Shown here piece by piece: positions 47,866 through 59,515 of a stretch of DNA of 64,000 bases. The notes under the pieces are model-generated. The model did no database searches and had not been told where the DNA came from. It worked only from the letters and a program-made list of their open reading frames with translations. The stretch is from Membranipora membranacea (taxonomy: Eukaryota > Bryozoa > Gymnolaemata > Cheilostomatida > Membraniporidae). The stretch covers positions 29,884,001 to 29,948,000 of the forward strand of contig OU612068.1 in assembly GCA_914767715.1 (NCBI GenBank), in the 5' to 3' direction. The stretch's first letter is position 1. Each line of letters begins with the position of its first letter. The position numbers and the translations under genes were made by a program.

Positions 47866-48335
47866 GTTCTTGTTCATAAATTCAGGATGTTATTAAGTAA
47901 GCGATCCATCCCTAAGCATCTGAAAACCCATCACTTCATGACCCCTGATTGTTAAAATGTCAACGCTATAAGGAAGTGGTCAATAATAATTCAAGGTTAT
48001 GGGTTTTTGATTATGACTTCAGAAGTATTCTTGTCATAAGTATCTATCCCTAAGCCCCTCAGAATCAATTTGTTTACAATGCTGGGCTATAATCGGGTTA
48101 AAAATCGCCAACGCTATGAGAAGAATTAAAAAATTAATTTAGATTATGGGCTTTCAAATTCCGTTAAGTCAGCGCTTCAAGAATATAATTTGCCTCAAAA
48201 TATACTCAGCAATAAGCAATGGGGGACCTAAGCCCCTCAGTATCAGTTAGTTTATGACAGTTCATGACTGGGTGTTATAATCAAACAATAATCACTTAAA
48301 TAGCTATCAGGATGTGGATTATGTATTGCATGTTT
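47866..48335 (+). repeat. Degenerate tandem repeat, unit roughly 130-190 bp
   Basis: At least three diverged units begin near ATCCCTAAGCATCTG, ATCCCTAAGCCCCTCAGAAT and ACCTAAGCCCCTCAGTATCA. They share AACGCTATRAG and TTATGGG(T/C)TTT. More distant units appear at 49080-49220 and 50510-50720 (ATCAGT..TATGGCAGTTTATA). Confidence 0.65.
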
Positions 48336-49060
48336 TTTTTAGCACAGCTTAAACTTTGGATGACGTTTTGTACTGAACAATATAACCACAGCCGATTAAT
48401 CCGAATATGTTTATAATTCATTTCTACATTTAACATCGAATCACCAATAATTTTATTGCCAGGCTATCATGACAAAAATAAAATATACTATATATACTGT
48501 AAAAATACAACCCACGACTCGGACTAAATAGCTGATAGTTTAACTTACAATAAAGTTTAAGGATACATAAGGGAACTACAATAATAACCTTTAAAATAGG
48601 ATAAGTCTTGATGGGGATGACAAACTTACATTTTTGTAAAAAATACAAACCAACAGTTCAAGAAAGTGATGCATTACTGAAACATGATAGTTCACATTTT
48701 TCGATTATTTGTTATTGTTCAAAAAATAAAACTCCTGATGCATCACACTGCTGAGCTGCTGCACCCTAAGTACACATCTGAGAGCAGGTAGAAGTTGGTT
48801 GTTTTTTACTCCGCCGATTTCTAGCTATGTGCCATCATAAATGAAATGAAAAAATTCGAAATTGAGATGAACAAAATATTTGCCGTCTTATCATTGACAA
48901 CTTGATTGAATAGCAAAAAGTTAACACCCATAGTCTACTCAGGGCGTTTGAGAAAAACTCCCTGGGCTGGTCTACTGTGAAGAGTGATTCTCCGCCAGTG
49001 TGAGATGATAGCTGCCTCTCCTCAGAGCTTTGCAGCTGTACCATCCCGGACGCTGGCAAA
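48240..49060 (+). repeat. Dispersed repeat family, fullest copy
   Basis: This copy contains two halves found elsewhere. The first (TTTAGCACAGCTTAAAC, AATCACCAATAA, TTGCCAGG.TATCATGA) recurs at 50640-50880 and, inverted, at ~56240-56560. The second (CTCCTGATGCATCACACT, AGCAGGTAGAAG, CAGAGCTTTGCAGCTGTA) recurs at ~52470-52645 and, in part and inverted, at ~56090-56225. No long ORF survives. It may be a remnant of a single transposon family; the class is unknown. Confidence 0.7.
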
Positions 49061-49599
49061 ATATAGGAATATATGTCCAAGGGGTATTAAAACATCAGTG
49101 CTATAAGGAGATTAAAATATAATTTTAGATACATTGTATATACGCTTAAGATTTTTCATTAATCTTCACTCTCATCTTGTCTCATAGTATACTCAGCAGT
49201 ATATAATCTGCTGTATATATAATCCGCTGAGTCAAATCTCCAATCATCTACAGCCAACCCATGGAGAACAATTCACACCTGGAAGAAAATATTATAGCGA
49301 ATATCAATAAAGGCTCACCTTTCCATAGGACTGCCGTGACTGGATATGGACGGGAGAAAGAAAATCTGACCGTACCCCCTCTTTAACAGTACGATTGAGA
49401 AGCCATATAGTTCATACATGAATGAACATTGATGATTAGGGAGAGTGAGTGTAGTATTAATAGCTAGTAAGGAGCTTAGCTCGGGGACTCTAGATCCACC
49501 GAGAGAACTGAACACATCAAAACATTAATTGGAGCTTGCTATGATATACTATGTCCCTAAAAAATTTGCCTATGAAAACATACGCCAATATTTAAGCAA

Positions 49600-50480
49600 T
49601 ATTGACTTGCACCAATCCCGATGTTAGATGAACATTGATTATTGATCATGTAATGGAGAGTTTCAATAGAACTTTCTTAAATTTAGCATCAAAACTTGTT
49701 ATACGGAGGACTCGCTATGTCAAATCTGAAGTCCTTCCTATGTGGATTGATAATGAAGTGAGTGATCATATAAGACTTGGAGACCAATATAAATCTCAAA
49801 ACTTACGTACTTGATCACTTACATGATGAAATGAGATAAAACTGGTTGAAATTCCATAATACCAAACAATAATGGAATGCGCTAAATATCAAAAAACAAA
49901 ACTATAGAAATAGGGTTGACAATATTGCTAATATTTCTCGTAATAGTTTAAGCAATCAAAGAAAAGCGAGCAAAATTCTTTTCTTTGATTGTTGATTTTT
50001 CAAACACTATTCCAAATTCTCACCACAAAGGTTTCAAACAATTTCCAAATTTGGCAAATTACATAAGCTATAAAAATCAATACTTTTTGGCAAAAGCACT
50101 GGTCCTGACCAGATATCAGGTCGAATTGTGAACAACACACTTCCATACATAGGTCGAGTGCTCACAGATATTGTCAGCGAAATTCTGGATGAAGGAGTAT
50201 TTCCAAAACTCTGGAAAAATTGCTCGCATAACCCCATTTTCATGTTAGGGTCACAAGATGGTACAGAAATCATCCACCTATATTCGGTTGACCCGTTCTT
50301 CCTATGATAGATGAAAAGTATTTGGATAGGATAGATAAAAAACCAACTGATAACTCCATTGCAGTCAGGTTTTCTGTACACAAAATTATGTTCAACTATT
50401 CATCCGAGAAACTTAACCGCACAAAGAGTATTTTCATATTTATTGACTTTTCTGCAAGCATTTGATTTCGTTAGTCACTA
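49600..50480 (+). pseudogene. Decayed LINE fragment: linker and start of reverse transcriptase
   Basis: At 49620-49810 the plus strand reads MESFNRTFLNLASKLV and then VKSEVLPMWIDNEVSDHI, the pre-RT linker typical of LINE ORF2. At 50087-50240 it reads KSTGPDQISGRIVNNTLPYI and FPKLWKN, the first RT blocks. Later parts (FIFIDFSAS) are frame-shifted and broken by stops. It is older than the copy at 27000. Confidence 0.7.
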
Positions 50481-50886
50481 AATATTAAAAAATTAAACTC
50501 CCTTCAAAACACATCAGTCTATGGCAGTTTATAGCTGAGTGTTAAAATCTTGGCGCATTAGGAAAGTGAATAAAATACTAATTTAATTGCAAGTAATATG
50601 CTATAAAATTTTCATACATATTCGCTTCAATATGTTTGCCTCAAATATTCTCAGCAATCAGTCGATAATCACTTCAATAGCTACCAGGAGATGGCTTATG
50701 TGTTGTGTGTCTATTTTAGCACAGCTTAAACGAATGACGTCTTGTGCTGATTAATCCAGATGTTTTATGATCAATTTCTAAATTTATTGACAAATCACCA
50801 ATGAAGCAATTGCCAGGATATCATGAGAATAAAATTTTTTTTTGTTAAAATACAACCCTTGATTTAAGAAAATGATACATCACTGA

Positions 50887-51290
50887 AACTTAATCCACAA
50901 AACTTCAGTTTTGTGTTTATGATAAATGCATGTGTATATAAAATAAAAGAAACCCATATCCAGTGCCTCATAACACTTTTTTCAAAAAAGGCTATTTTGG
51001 AACATAAAAGAAACGGCTGAATCTATGTCCTGTCTTCAACCACATATGTGTAGTAAATCCAATTGCGCATGTGCATGTGACATTTTTTACACGTTTTTGC
51101 CTAATATGTGCCATTAAAACTTAAAAAAAAGAAAAATTAAACAAAATTACAGTTTGCCCATTCATATTCAAGTTAGAGCTGAGAGCATCAGTGGGAAAGT
51201 GTGGTCGAGTGATTAGCATGTCCGAGTGGTTAGCATGTCCGAGTGGTTAGCATGTCCGTATACAGTACAGGAGGCCCAAGTTCAAGTTGG
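50887..51290 (+). repeat. tRNA-derived SINE-like repeat, copy 1
   Basis: It aligns closely with 61066-61420. Both start at TCCACAAAACTTCAGTTTTG, a small hairpin, run through TGCCTCATAACACTTTTTTC and TAATATGTGCCATTAAAAC, and end in a tRNA-like segment (GTGGTTAGCATGTC.. CAGGAGGCCCAAG). In this copy the A-box piece CGAGTGGTTAGCATGTC is repeated three times. Confidence 0.82.
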
Positions 51291-51374
51291 TGGATTATTA
51301 CTTTTACCCACTACCTCATTAAATTCCCGGTTGTGACCAAACAACAAGCAAAGAGGTAAAAGTATAATCTAATA

Positions 51375-52075
51375 CTTTTACATGCTTGTTGCGGGAGAGG
51401 CCCGGTTCGTATCCCGGTGAAGACGGATTTTTGTTTAATACCCTATTGCCATCTATATAATTTTCAAGAAAATGTTTTGTTGCATACACACATTACGTAC
51501 AATTATATATTATATACAATTATACAATACATACAAATTTATATTACATAGAATTATAGATTACATAGAATTATAGATTACATACAATTAAATATAACAT
51601 ACAATTATATATATTATATATTATATACCTTATATATATATAACTTATGTTATGTACAATTATATATTATATACAATTATATAATATATACAATTATATA
51701 TTACATACAATTATATAATATATACAAATATGTAATATATACAATTAAATATTATATACAATTATATACAATGTACAATTATCTATAAATATACCACAAT
51801 TATAACATGCTTGTTGCGCGAGAGGCCTGACTGAGTTCACATCCCGGTGAAGACAGATTTTATTTACATATCATCTCTTTTACTACTGGGCAGTTTAACT
51901 TGTTTTGTTTTGGTACCTATTTATTGCTACTTGCACCCACTACATCATTAAATTTAACCACCTGGATTATTTTGCACTGAACTTTGCAAGCTTAAGCGGC
52001 CCAGCGTGGCTGAGCGGTGGGAGTGTTTGATCTCAGCCCAAGTTAAAATTCCGGTGTGGCCAGATAAAAAAAGCA
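51375..52075 (+). repeat. tRNA-like fragments around an AT-rich minisatellite
   Basis: The T-arm-like pieces GAGAGGCCCGGTTCGTATCC (~51395) and GAGAGGCCTGACTGAGTTCA (~51820) flank 51475-51800. That stretch is an AT-rich array of ACAATTATATATTATAT-like units of 15-18 bp. At 51998-52070, CAGCGTGGCTGAGCGGTGGG is an A-box-like start of another tRNA-derived repeat. None folds as a full tRNA. Confidence 0.75.
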
Positions 52076-52384
52076 AAGAGCATGGGGAGGAGCCCTTATT
52101 TTTATATAATATATATAAATATACCACAATTATGACATGTTTGTTACGTTATATTCTATGGCTGTATTCACTGAAAATAATTGTTGGGGGAGTTCTGCCA
52201 CATAATAGGACAACGAGACTCCGGCTGTCTACCTCATAGGTGGCATGGAAAGGACAGCCATTTTATTTTGCACTTATTATGACATCGCCAATTGGCCATC
52301 CATCATAAACTCAATCGACAACCCGAGTGTATATCATCCACACCCTTGAAGTTTTGTGGCATTTATGATTGCAGCATTTCTGGT

Positions 52385-55300
52385 ATATTTCATTCTATTG
52401 ATTATTTTTATTTTTCACAAAATAAAATTCTTAAGATAATCAAATTGTGCTTAACTCCTATGCATCACAAAGGGAAAACTCCTGATGCATCACACTACCG
52501 AAGCATCCTAAGTATATATCTGACAGCAGGTAAAAGCTGTGAGAGTTTGGGGAGAACTCCCTGGTCTACTGTGAACAGTGAATCTCTACCAATATGAGAT
52601 GATATCTGCCTCTCCTTCTCAGAGCTTTGCAGCTGTACAATCCCACACAACCTAAAAGGGGTGGTGAAGTTCTCCTCTGTTATAGGAGTGATACAAGCAA
52701 ATATTTTGCCATTGTTCAGTATTAAAAATTGGAAATTGGTAAAATAAAGGAATGTTAGTCCCAGGGGCCCATGTTAGCTACAGACAGTCACAGACACGAA
52801 ACAGCGCCTGCTTAAATTTTAAACCGAACCTGTTGTGAATTGCGAATAGTAATAATATTCGAGTCTGAGGTCCAACTCAAGTTTGCCCTTGAAAATTTGC
52901 TACATGCTGTTAGATGCTATTTATTGAGACTGATATGTCATACTTATGTTATCTTACTTTCACAACAAGAAATTTAATTACGATTTTAAATTAAGAAAAT
53001 AAAATCACTATGATATATCGAATATATATATATATATAATTATTATGATTGATCACAATAAAATATGTGTGTTGTCTAACTATCCATGTAGGTTCTCAGA
53101 TCTTCTAATATTCTTCTTTAACTGTAAAAAGAGAAGCTAACACATGTAATATGTGCATACACTTGCATATACAGCAGATTATCAATCTTCAACATTTTGC
53201 GTGAGATCAGATTATTTCCTAGTTTGGGCGTAGCCTCCTCTTTGCAACTAGTGTAAAAACTCCTGGTATCAAATGTGGGCCGACCTTCTATATAAGTGAT
53301 ACGGCTAATATCTTTTCCTCATCCAGCAAGGTATTAATTACCAACAGCGAATGATGTAGGTGCTGCTGTTAGACCCTGATTTAACCTATATAGTTGAGAC
53401 GGATGATGATTGATGACGCTGCAGAATTAACAGCAAGTACAAATTTTCCTATCTCAATATGTGTTAGGTTGGAAATAAAAGAAAATTGGAAATAATAGTT
53501 GTCAGATTTGGATGAATCTTCTGTCAGACCAGATAAGGTCTAACAGCCTAGCTAGATAACTATCAATAATTGGTAAGGATTGGGAAAATGTGCAGGGAGT
53601 AGTTAACAGGTATCATTAGCTTTGGCAATTTTGACTCATACTGCATAGTTTTTAGTGGTTCTATTGTGATTTGAGACTAGTTGTCCTCTCTCGATACAAA
53701 AGAAAACAGCTCCAATGTCTAATCTACCAATTAGCCAGCTATATTTATCAGCGTTGATGACAGTCGGATCTGTGATGCAGTCATAATATAATGACATCTG
53801 ACAACTGAAATTGTGACACAACAGTTTCCATGCAGGTGTGTGGCCCTTGATCTCATATTCTCTACCGCTTATTGCCATTAGCCTTCAACTGATAATAAAA
53901 ACGCAATTATTGTCATCTTGTTTGAATTTGCTTTTATTTCCCTTTTTTCTTGATGTCTGAATTTGAAAGGCATTCTCATGGAAAAAAGTTATGCCAGTAA
54001 AATTTCAAAAAAATTAAGCTTGATGAGTGCAACAGTGGTGACAATGTTACTGATGATGTATGATGCTCTGTGTCGACTTAAGCATTTCAGGGTGGTCCCC
54101 TGCCACCTCAACCGGGCAGTCACATTGACTCAAGTCAATTTGTGTTGTATATGGATATATACAGTATATCAGTGCATTGAAATATAATTGAGGATCTAGA
54201 TTGAGCAATCACTATACAATATCTAGGTATCGTATCATATTATAGTTGATAGCTTTATAGCACTTCAGCATTCAGCAAATTACCCAATAACAGTTCAGCA
54301 TAAGGAAGGGCTATACTACCTATGAGAGTGAAAGAAGCCATGTAGATTAGCTTATAGCAGATCGACATACAGCAATCTCTATACCACCTACAAGAAAGGA
54401 GGATACTACGTATCATATATAGCAGATTAGCTTATAGTTGGCCATCATAGAGCATTCTCTTTACCACCTCAGGAGTGGAAGGTACAGAGTATCGAGATAG
54501 AGCAGATAGATAGCAGGTAGCTGGATCACCATTCTCTATATGCCCCCTCAGTGGTGGATGAAACTATGTCATCATATCATAGCAGGTTAGGAGATCATGA
54601 TCTCTATTCTCTATATAACCCAGGAGACAAAATGGTATGACTAATATAGGAGATTGGCCCACATTACAATACCAGAAGTTATCACACTAATTGAAAAGAG
54701 GAGCCTACTCCCATTGAAGGAAATAGCTGGTTAGATTCCTATCACTTCATTCTGATCCCACATAAGATATAAATTAGAAATTTTGTATATGTATACCTTA
54801 TTTTATTGCATGAATATATTATACGTTCGGCTGATATTCTGATTGTATTAAGTGTTTGCTTCTCTTTTTACAGTTAAAAAGGTTAGAGAAATGAAACACA
54901 ATCCGATAACCGGCACGGAAAATAAAACAACACAGATATACTATTGTGATCAATTATCATAATATATTTGATTATCATATACATAATCTCATTTTATTAT
55001 CTTAATCTAAAATCGTAATAAAAGGTTGTTGTTGCGAAATACATGTTCAATTTTTGTGTGCTCTTCTTCATCTGAAAGTAAGACAACATAAATATGTGTT
55101 AGCCTCGAAGAAATAGCTTCTAACAGCATATAACAATATCTTGAGTGAAACCTCAAGCCCGAACTCGTATATATTTACTATTATCACAGTCTGACCCCCC
55201 CCCCCCCGCGAATTCACAGCAGGTTCAGTTTAAAACCTAAGCATTCGCTGTCTCTGAAACTGTCTGTAACTAACATGGGCCTCTGGTACTTACATACCTT

Positions 55301-56290
55301 TATTTTGCTGATGTCGAGAGGTTGGCAATTCTGGTAGAATTGTGAGTGTTCACTGGACAGTATCGAATATTGTTGTACCCGATGAAGACTATAATCAGAG
55401 ACAGGCGCTCTCAGAAATTACTAGATAATAATATGGTGTTCTGTGTGATGTGGCATAAACATAAATTTAAGGAATTCATCACACCGGCATTTTAGTAAGA
55501 CACTTCTTGATGCTACAAGCAGGTCAGCCTACAAGCAAACTTTTAGAGCTGCAGCTCCCATATAGTTCTATATGTTATATCATTCATGAAAAGAGTGATC
55601 TTTATGTTTTAAATCCTTTTAATTGCCATTACATGCTTTCAATACCTTCCCGCTTGATTATCGTATAAATATGGACAAATCTCTTGCTTTCGAAATGGCT
55701 ACAGCATAAGTTTTTTTCTAGGATGAAGTGTAATAATTTGAGGATACGCACTGCCTTTTATCACTATGGTTTCAAGCTAAATACAAGCATCACAGGTTCA
55801 TCTTTCGGTCGTCACAGAGATACGTTCTAAGGAACAAGGTCCTCATAATCTAAAACCAGTAGTGAAAGGCCACCAACATCCTTCCTGCCCATGCTGAAGA
55901 ACAATCATACAAAAAGACATGCATGATGTGATTGAGCACATGGATGGCTTATTAACATAGCAATATGCCTCAGCAACACATACATTGAACCAGAGGTATT
56001 TTGGTATTCACAGAAGTTGTCTCCTTAATATCAAAAGTAAGACAACAATTATATTGTTCATCTAATTTTTGATTTTCTTTTCTTCAGTTTTGACGGCACA
56101 ACAATAAAAATTGGCCGAGTGAAATGCGAGCAGCTTTTACCTGCTGTCAGATTGTACTTAGCTGCTTTCGGTAGCGTAATGTATCAGAGTTTTCCCTTTG
56201 TGATGCATAGGAGTTTGGTTCACATTGATTAATCTAAAACATTTTTATTTTCTGATAAATGTTATAAAATAACAATTAGAATTGACTCGG
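52385..56290. repeat. ~3.9-kb inverted repeat with unequal arms
   Basis: The left arm (~52385-53165) pairs with the right arm (~54855-56290). Shared blocks are ACTCCTATGCATCACAAAGG (exact), CTGACAGCAGGTAAAAGCTG (exact), GGCCCATGTTAG, TTACGATTTTA, TTGATCACAATA and AACTGTAAAAAGAGAAGC (exact). The right arm has a ~750-bp insertion around 55310-56060. A poly(C) run at ~55193-55207 lies in the right arm. The loop (53166-54854) holds a degenerate tandem array and unassigned DNA. Confidence 0.82.
54205..54660 (+). repeat. Degenerate tandem repeat, unit about 85-95 bp
   Basis: Repeated motifs in fixed order: CATTCTCTATACCACCTCAG-like, then a purine-rich GGAGTGGAAGGTA-like stretch, then TATCATATATAGCAGATTAG-like. 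About four to five units lie within the loop of the inverted repeat at 52385-56290. Confidence 0.65.
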
Positions 56291-57354
56291 TGATGCACCA
56301 TTTTCTCTAATCATTGGTGATTTGACAATAAATGTAGAAGCTAATTGTAAGATATTTGGATTGATAGGCTGTGGTTATATTGTTCAGCAAAAAACCTGAC
56401 AGTGATACAATGAAGAAAATTAATAAACAAATAGAATATTAATTGGTTATTATCAATAGAATATACAGAATATTAATTTCCGGTGAAGCGTCATTTTCTA
56501 AAAATTTTATTCTTGTCATGATACCTTGGCAGTAAATGTAGAAGTTTACTAAAAAATATTTGGATTAATAGGGTGTGGTTATAATGTCTGGCACACCATG
56601 TGATATGGTGAGGTGATTTGACAGTTTTAATCGTGAGTATTCTGTAGCGTAAACATCACATTACATGTAACCGTGGGAGTTGCGCTTGGCGTTAGGGGTC
56701 TGGTAATCGGTGTTATAGCATTGACAAAGCCCACCATTGTTCTAAAACTGCGTTCATGATATTTTTACTGCTTTATCTAAGAAGCTTTCTTTCTAACTTT
56801 GAGTCATCGCTTTCAATACAATGGTGAAAGCTTTTTCACCAATTTAAAGCTTTTCACCTTTTCACCCATTTACTGTCACTAGTCACCCAGACATTGGAAA
56901 GGATACATCTTTTAGCCAAGAGCTCTAATCAATATTGTAAGTGGTTCTTACTTTTATATTCCTACAGTTCAGTGGTACTTTTGTAAGGGATAATGAAGTG
57001 GAGCTCTAAACTTATTTATATTTTTTAATTCATCAATCAATCCTCCCAGCCGGCAAGGTTTAGCCAGCAACCTTCTGTAGAGGTTGCCAATGGGCAGCTT
57101 TATTGTTAGCCAATATCCTCTGACATCACCTGTCTTTGATAGGTATGCCAGAGGGAGCCAGATATCCCCATTTCCCAGCAACAGATAATTGGTTGTAGAT
57201 GCTTCTGCTTTTATACTCTATTTTCTTGCCATTGGCGGTTGCAGAAATAACTTTTCTGGACTGACAACACATAGCCAACACTCAAATATTAATGTATTTA
57301 CCATCTATTAGTATGGCTCCAGCATGAGAACAGTTTACTCCCCATTGTTTTCGA
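56291..57354. other. Repeat remnants and unassigned DNA
   Basis: 56291-56600 holds two diverged pieces of the dispersed family of 48240-49060 in inverted orientation (both contain AAATGTAGAAG and GGTGTGGTTAT/GCTGTGGTTAT). 56600-57354 shows nothing I can name. Confidence 0.5.
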
Positions 57355-58506
57355 CAGGGCTCTCAACCACTCAGGTTTAGCCCGAGTTACTCAGATTTTT
57401 GGGTTCAACTCAGGCTACTCAGGGGATTTTAGAATGTAAGCTAAAAACTCAGATTTTGCTCGTTGGCAGAGATGAATAATATATAAACAATGCTAAATGT
57501 TGCCTTACAATAATTTATGCCATATTATTAATGAATGATCTGGTATTAGATTCTAGTTTTTATAAACTATGTAAATAATACTGCACTGCCTATACTAATA
57601 ATGCCTCTCACTGCACTCACTGTAATAATACTCTCACTGTGCTGCCTATTCAAGTCATTTCTAAATCAATGATCAAACAATGATCCCAGAGATCCCAAGA
57701 GATTATTATGGCTAAATAGAAATTGGAATTTTAGACATGTTAAAAAAGTGATTTTGCAGGTGAACCGGATAAATCCAGGCAATGATTTCAATAGCATCAC
57801 ATTACATTAATTATGCCTTTCTACCCTGGCACCTTTAAATAAATATTTTTACAAACATCATATTTTAACATCATTGGGATTCATTTTCACCTGTGGTGAC
57901 GGCCTTGGTCTGTCCATATGAATTGGTTCATCTGGATCAAATCTAAAATTATTTACGATTATATGTTTACAAGAAATGCTCTAGGTTTTTATTGATTTAC
58001 TTGCTATCACAAACATGAAATGTTGCGAGAAAAGGATGCATATACTTTGTCAATAAAGGAACTTGCGACTAGAGTATGGAACTTGCATTTGAGGGCATCG
58101 CTCTAGAAAATTGTGTATGATGTGATCAAGGAGTTGTCTTTAACAATTAAATTAAAAACTTTCCTTAGTAATTTCTTGTCTTTGATACATATGCTCGTGT
58201 GCAAAACAGGCAGACAATAAATACATAAAGAGGGAAACTACACAACTTTTGAACATCATGAAAGCTAATGGCTTTGAACTTAGATGCAACATTTTTTTAA
58301 CAACATACATTCTTTCACTTGCTTTGCCAGCTATTCTTTGCACATAATCTTCAAATCTCAGGTGTTTCACCCGACAATATTTCGGTGCTATCTCAGAAGT
58401 ACCCTCAGCTGTTTATGCTCAGGGGGGTTTACACCTTTAAAATACCACTATGCGACATGCTAATATTAAAACTCAGGTTTCGAATCCTCCCAGGTTGAGA
58501 GCCCTG
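57355..58506. mobile_element. hAT-like nonautonomous element (~1.15 kb)
   Basis: The left end CAGGGCTCTCAACC and the exact inverted right end GGTTGAGAGCCCTG match the typical hAT terminus, CAGNG followed by TCTCAACC. The subterminal region has repeated ACTCAGG motifs on both sides. An 8-bp target duplication is not visible (GTTTTCGA against CTTATCCA), so the insertion is old or rearranged. No transposase ORF was found; the interior carries a LINE fragment. Confidence 0.78.
58150..58370 (-). pseudogene. LINE ORF2 C-terminal fragment inside the hAT-like element
   Basis: The minus strand encodes 72 residues beginning MKHLRFEDYVQRIAGKASER, then MYVVKKMLHLSSKPL and FKSCVVSLFMYL. This pattern (H-L-x-W/F-x-x-H/Y, K-A-S-x-R, then a Y-K-S-x-V-like block) is found after the RT domain of LINEs. 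It is truncated at both ends. Confidence 0.6.
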
Positions 58507-59515
58507 CTTATCCAGGGAATAGAAAAAATTGAAGTGGAGCTCAGCTCCACTTCAAGAAGGGTGTTTATAACCAAGTGGAGCTGAGCTCCACTTACTCACT
58601 GTACAAAAGTACCACTGCTACAGTTTGATAACTTACTGATACATGCATTACATTTCATCTCATTACATTACATGTGGACATTGTTTTCTGTGGTATCAGA
58701 TATTCATTTCAGTTGCATTCTTCAGACATACTATTATAATTTTGGCATTCTTATTTTAGCTAGATGTAATCCCGACTAGTCAGCATTCATAATTGCTCAC
58801 TATTGCTCACTATCGGATTTTCTATTCCCCCATAATCTGTGAGTTTTGTATCAATTGTAATGTTCAATGTTAATTTTGTGTCTATGTTATACCATAACTT
58901 TTCCATACAATGCCATTATGATCTCGTCTTTGCATAATGTCAATCTTGTTGCAAACGCTTATACCTTTCAAACATGTCTTATAACGAATCAATCCATGTT
59001 ACAGGATTACCAGATTATTGGAGATAAATAAAATTCTTTGCACTCTTACACCTGCGTCATTCACGGGATAAAACGGAACTATTCGATACATTACATCTCA
59101 GGCTTTTTAACCTCATATGGTTAATACTGATCCCTCTTGACATATTGATTCCAGCCTGAGAGAGAGGGCCGCTCTTATGAAAGCCTTCAGTGATGATAAA
59201 AACAGACAGACAGACTGTTCAGGAACCTTTGGGACTCAAGCAGCTCCTGTATAGATGCAGTGTATGATGAATTGTTTCATATTTATTGGCAGCAACTGAG
59301 TCAGCGTGTATACAAGCTCAAAACCAACTTTTTTGATGAACATATATTTTATATTTTTATTATTTTATTCGATTGATGAACTTTTCACACCAGTGGCAAG
59401 TCTTGGCGTAGAATGGATCATGTATTGATACAATTTATCTTCAATTTGTTTTGACGTAATTGTCAGTTTGCGTAATTGTCAGTTTGTGTCTGATGTGCAG
59501 GCTGAAAGTTTCATC
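58507..59515. other. Unassigned intergenic sequence with two 21-23-bp palindromes nearby
   Basis: GAAGTGGAGCTCAGCTCCAC at 58531 and AAGTGGAGCTGAGCTCCACT at ~58574 are near-perfect palindromes and are inverted copies of each other. Nothing else could be assigned. Confidence 0.55.
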
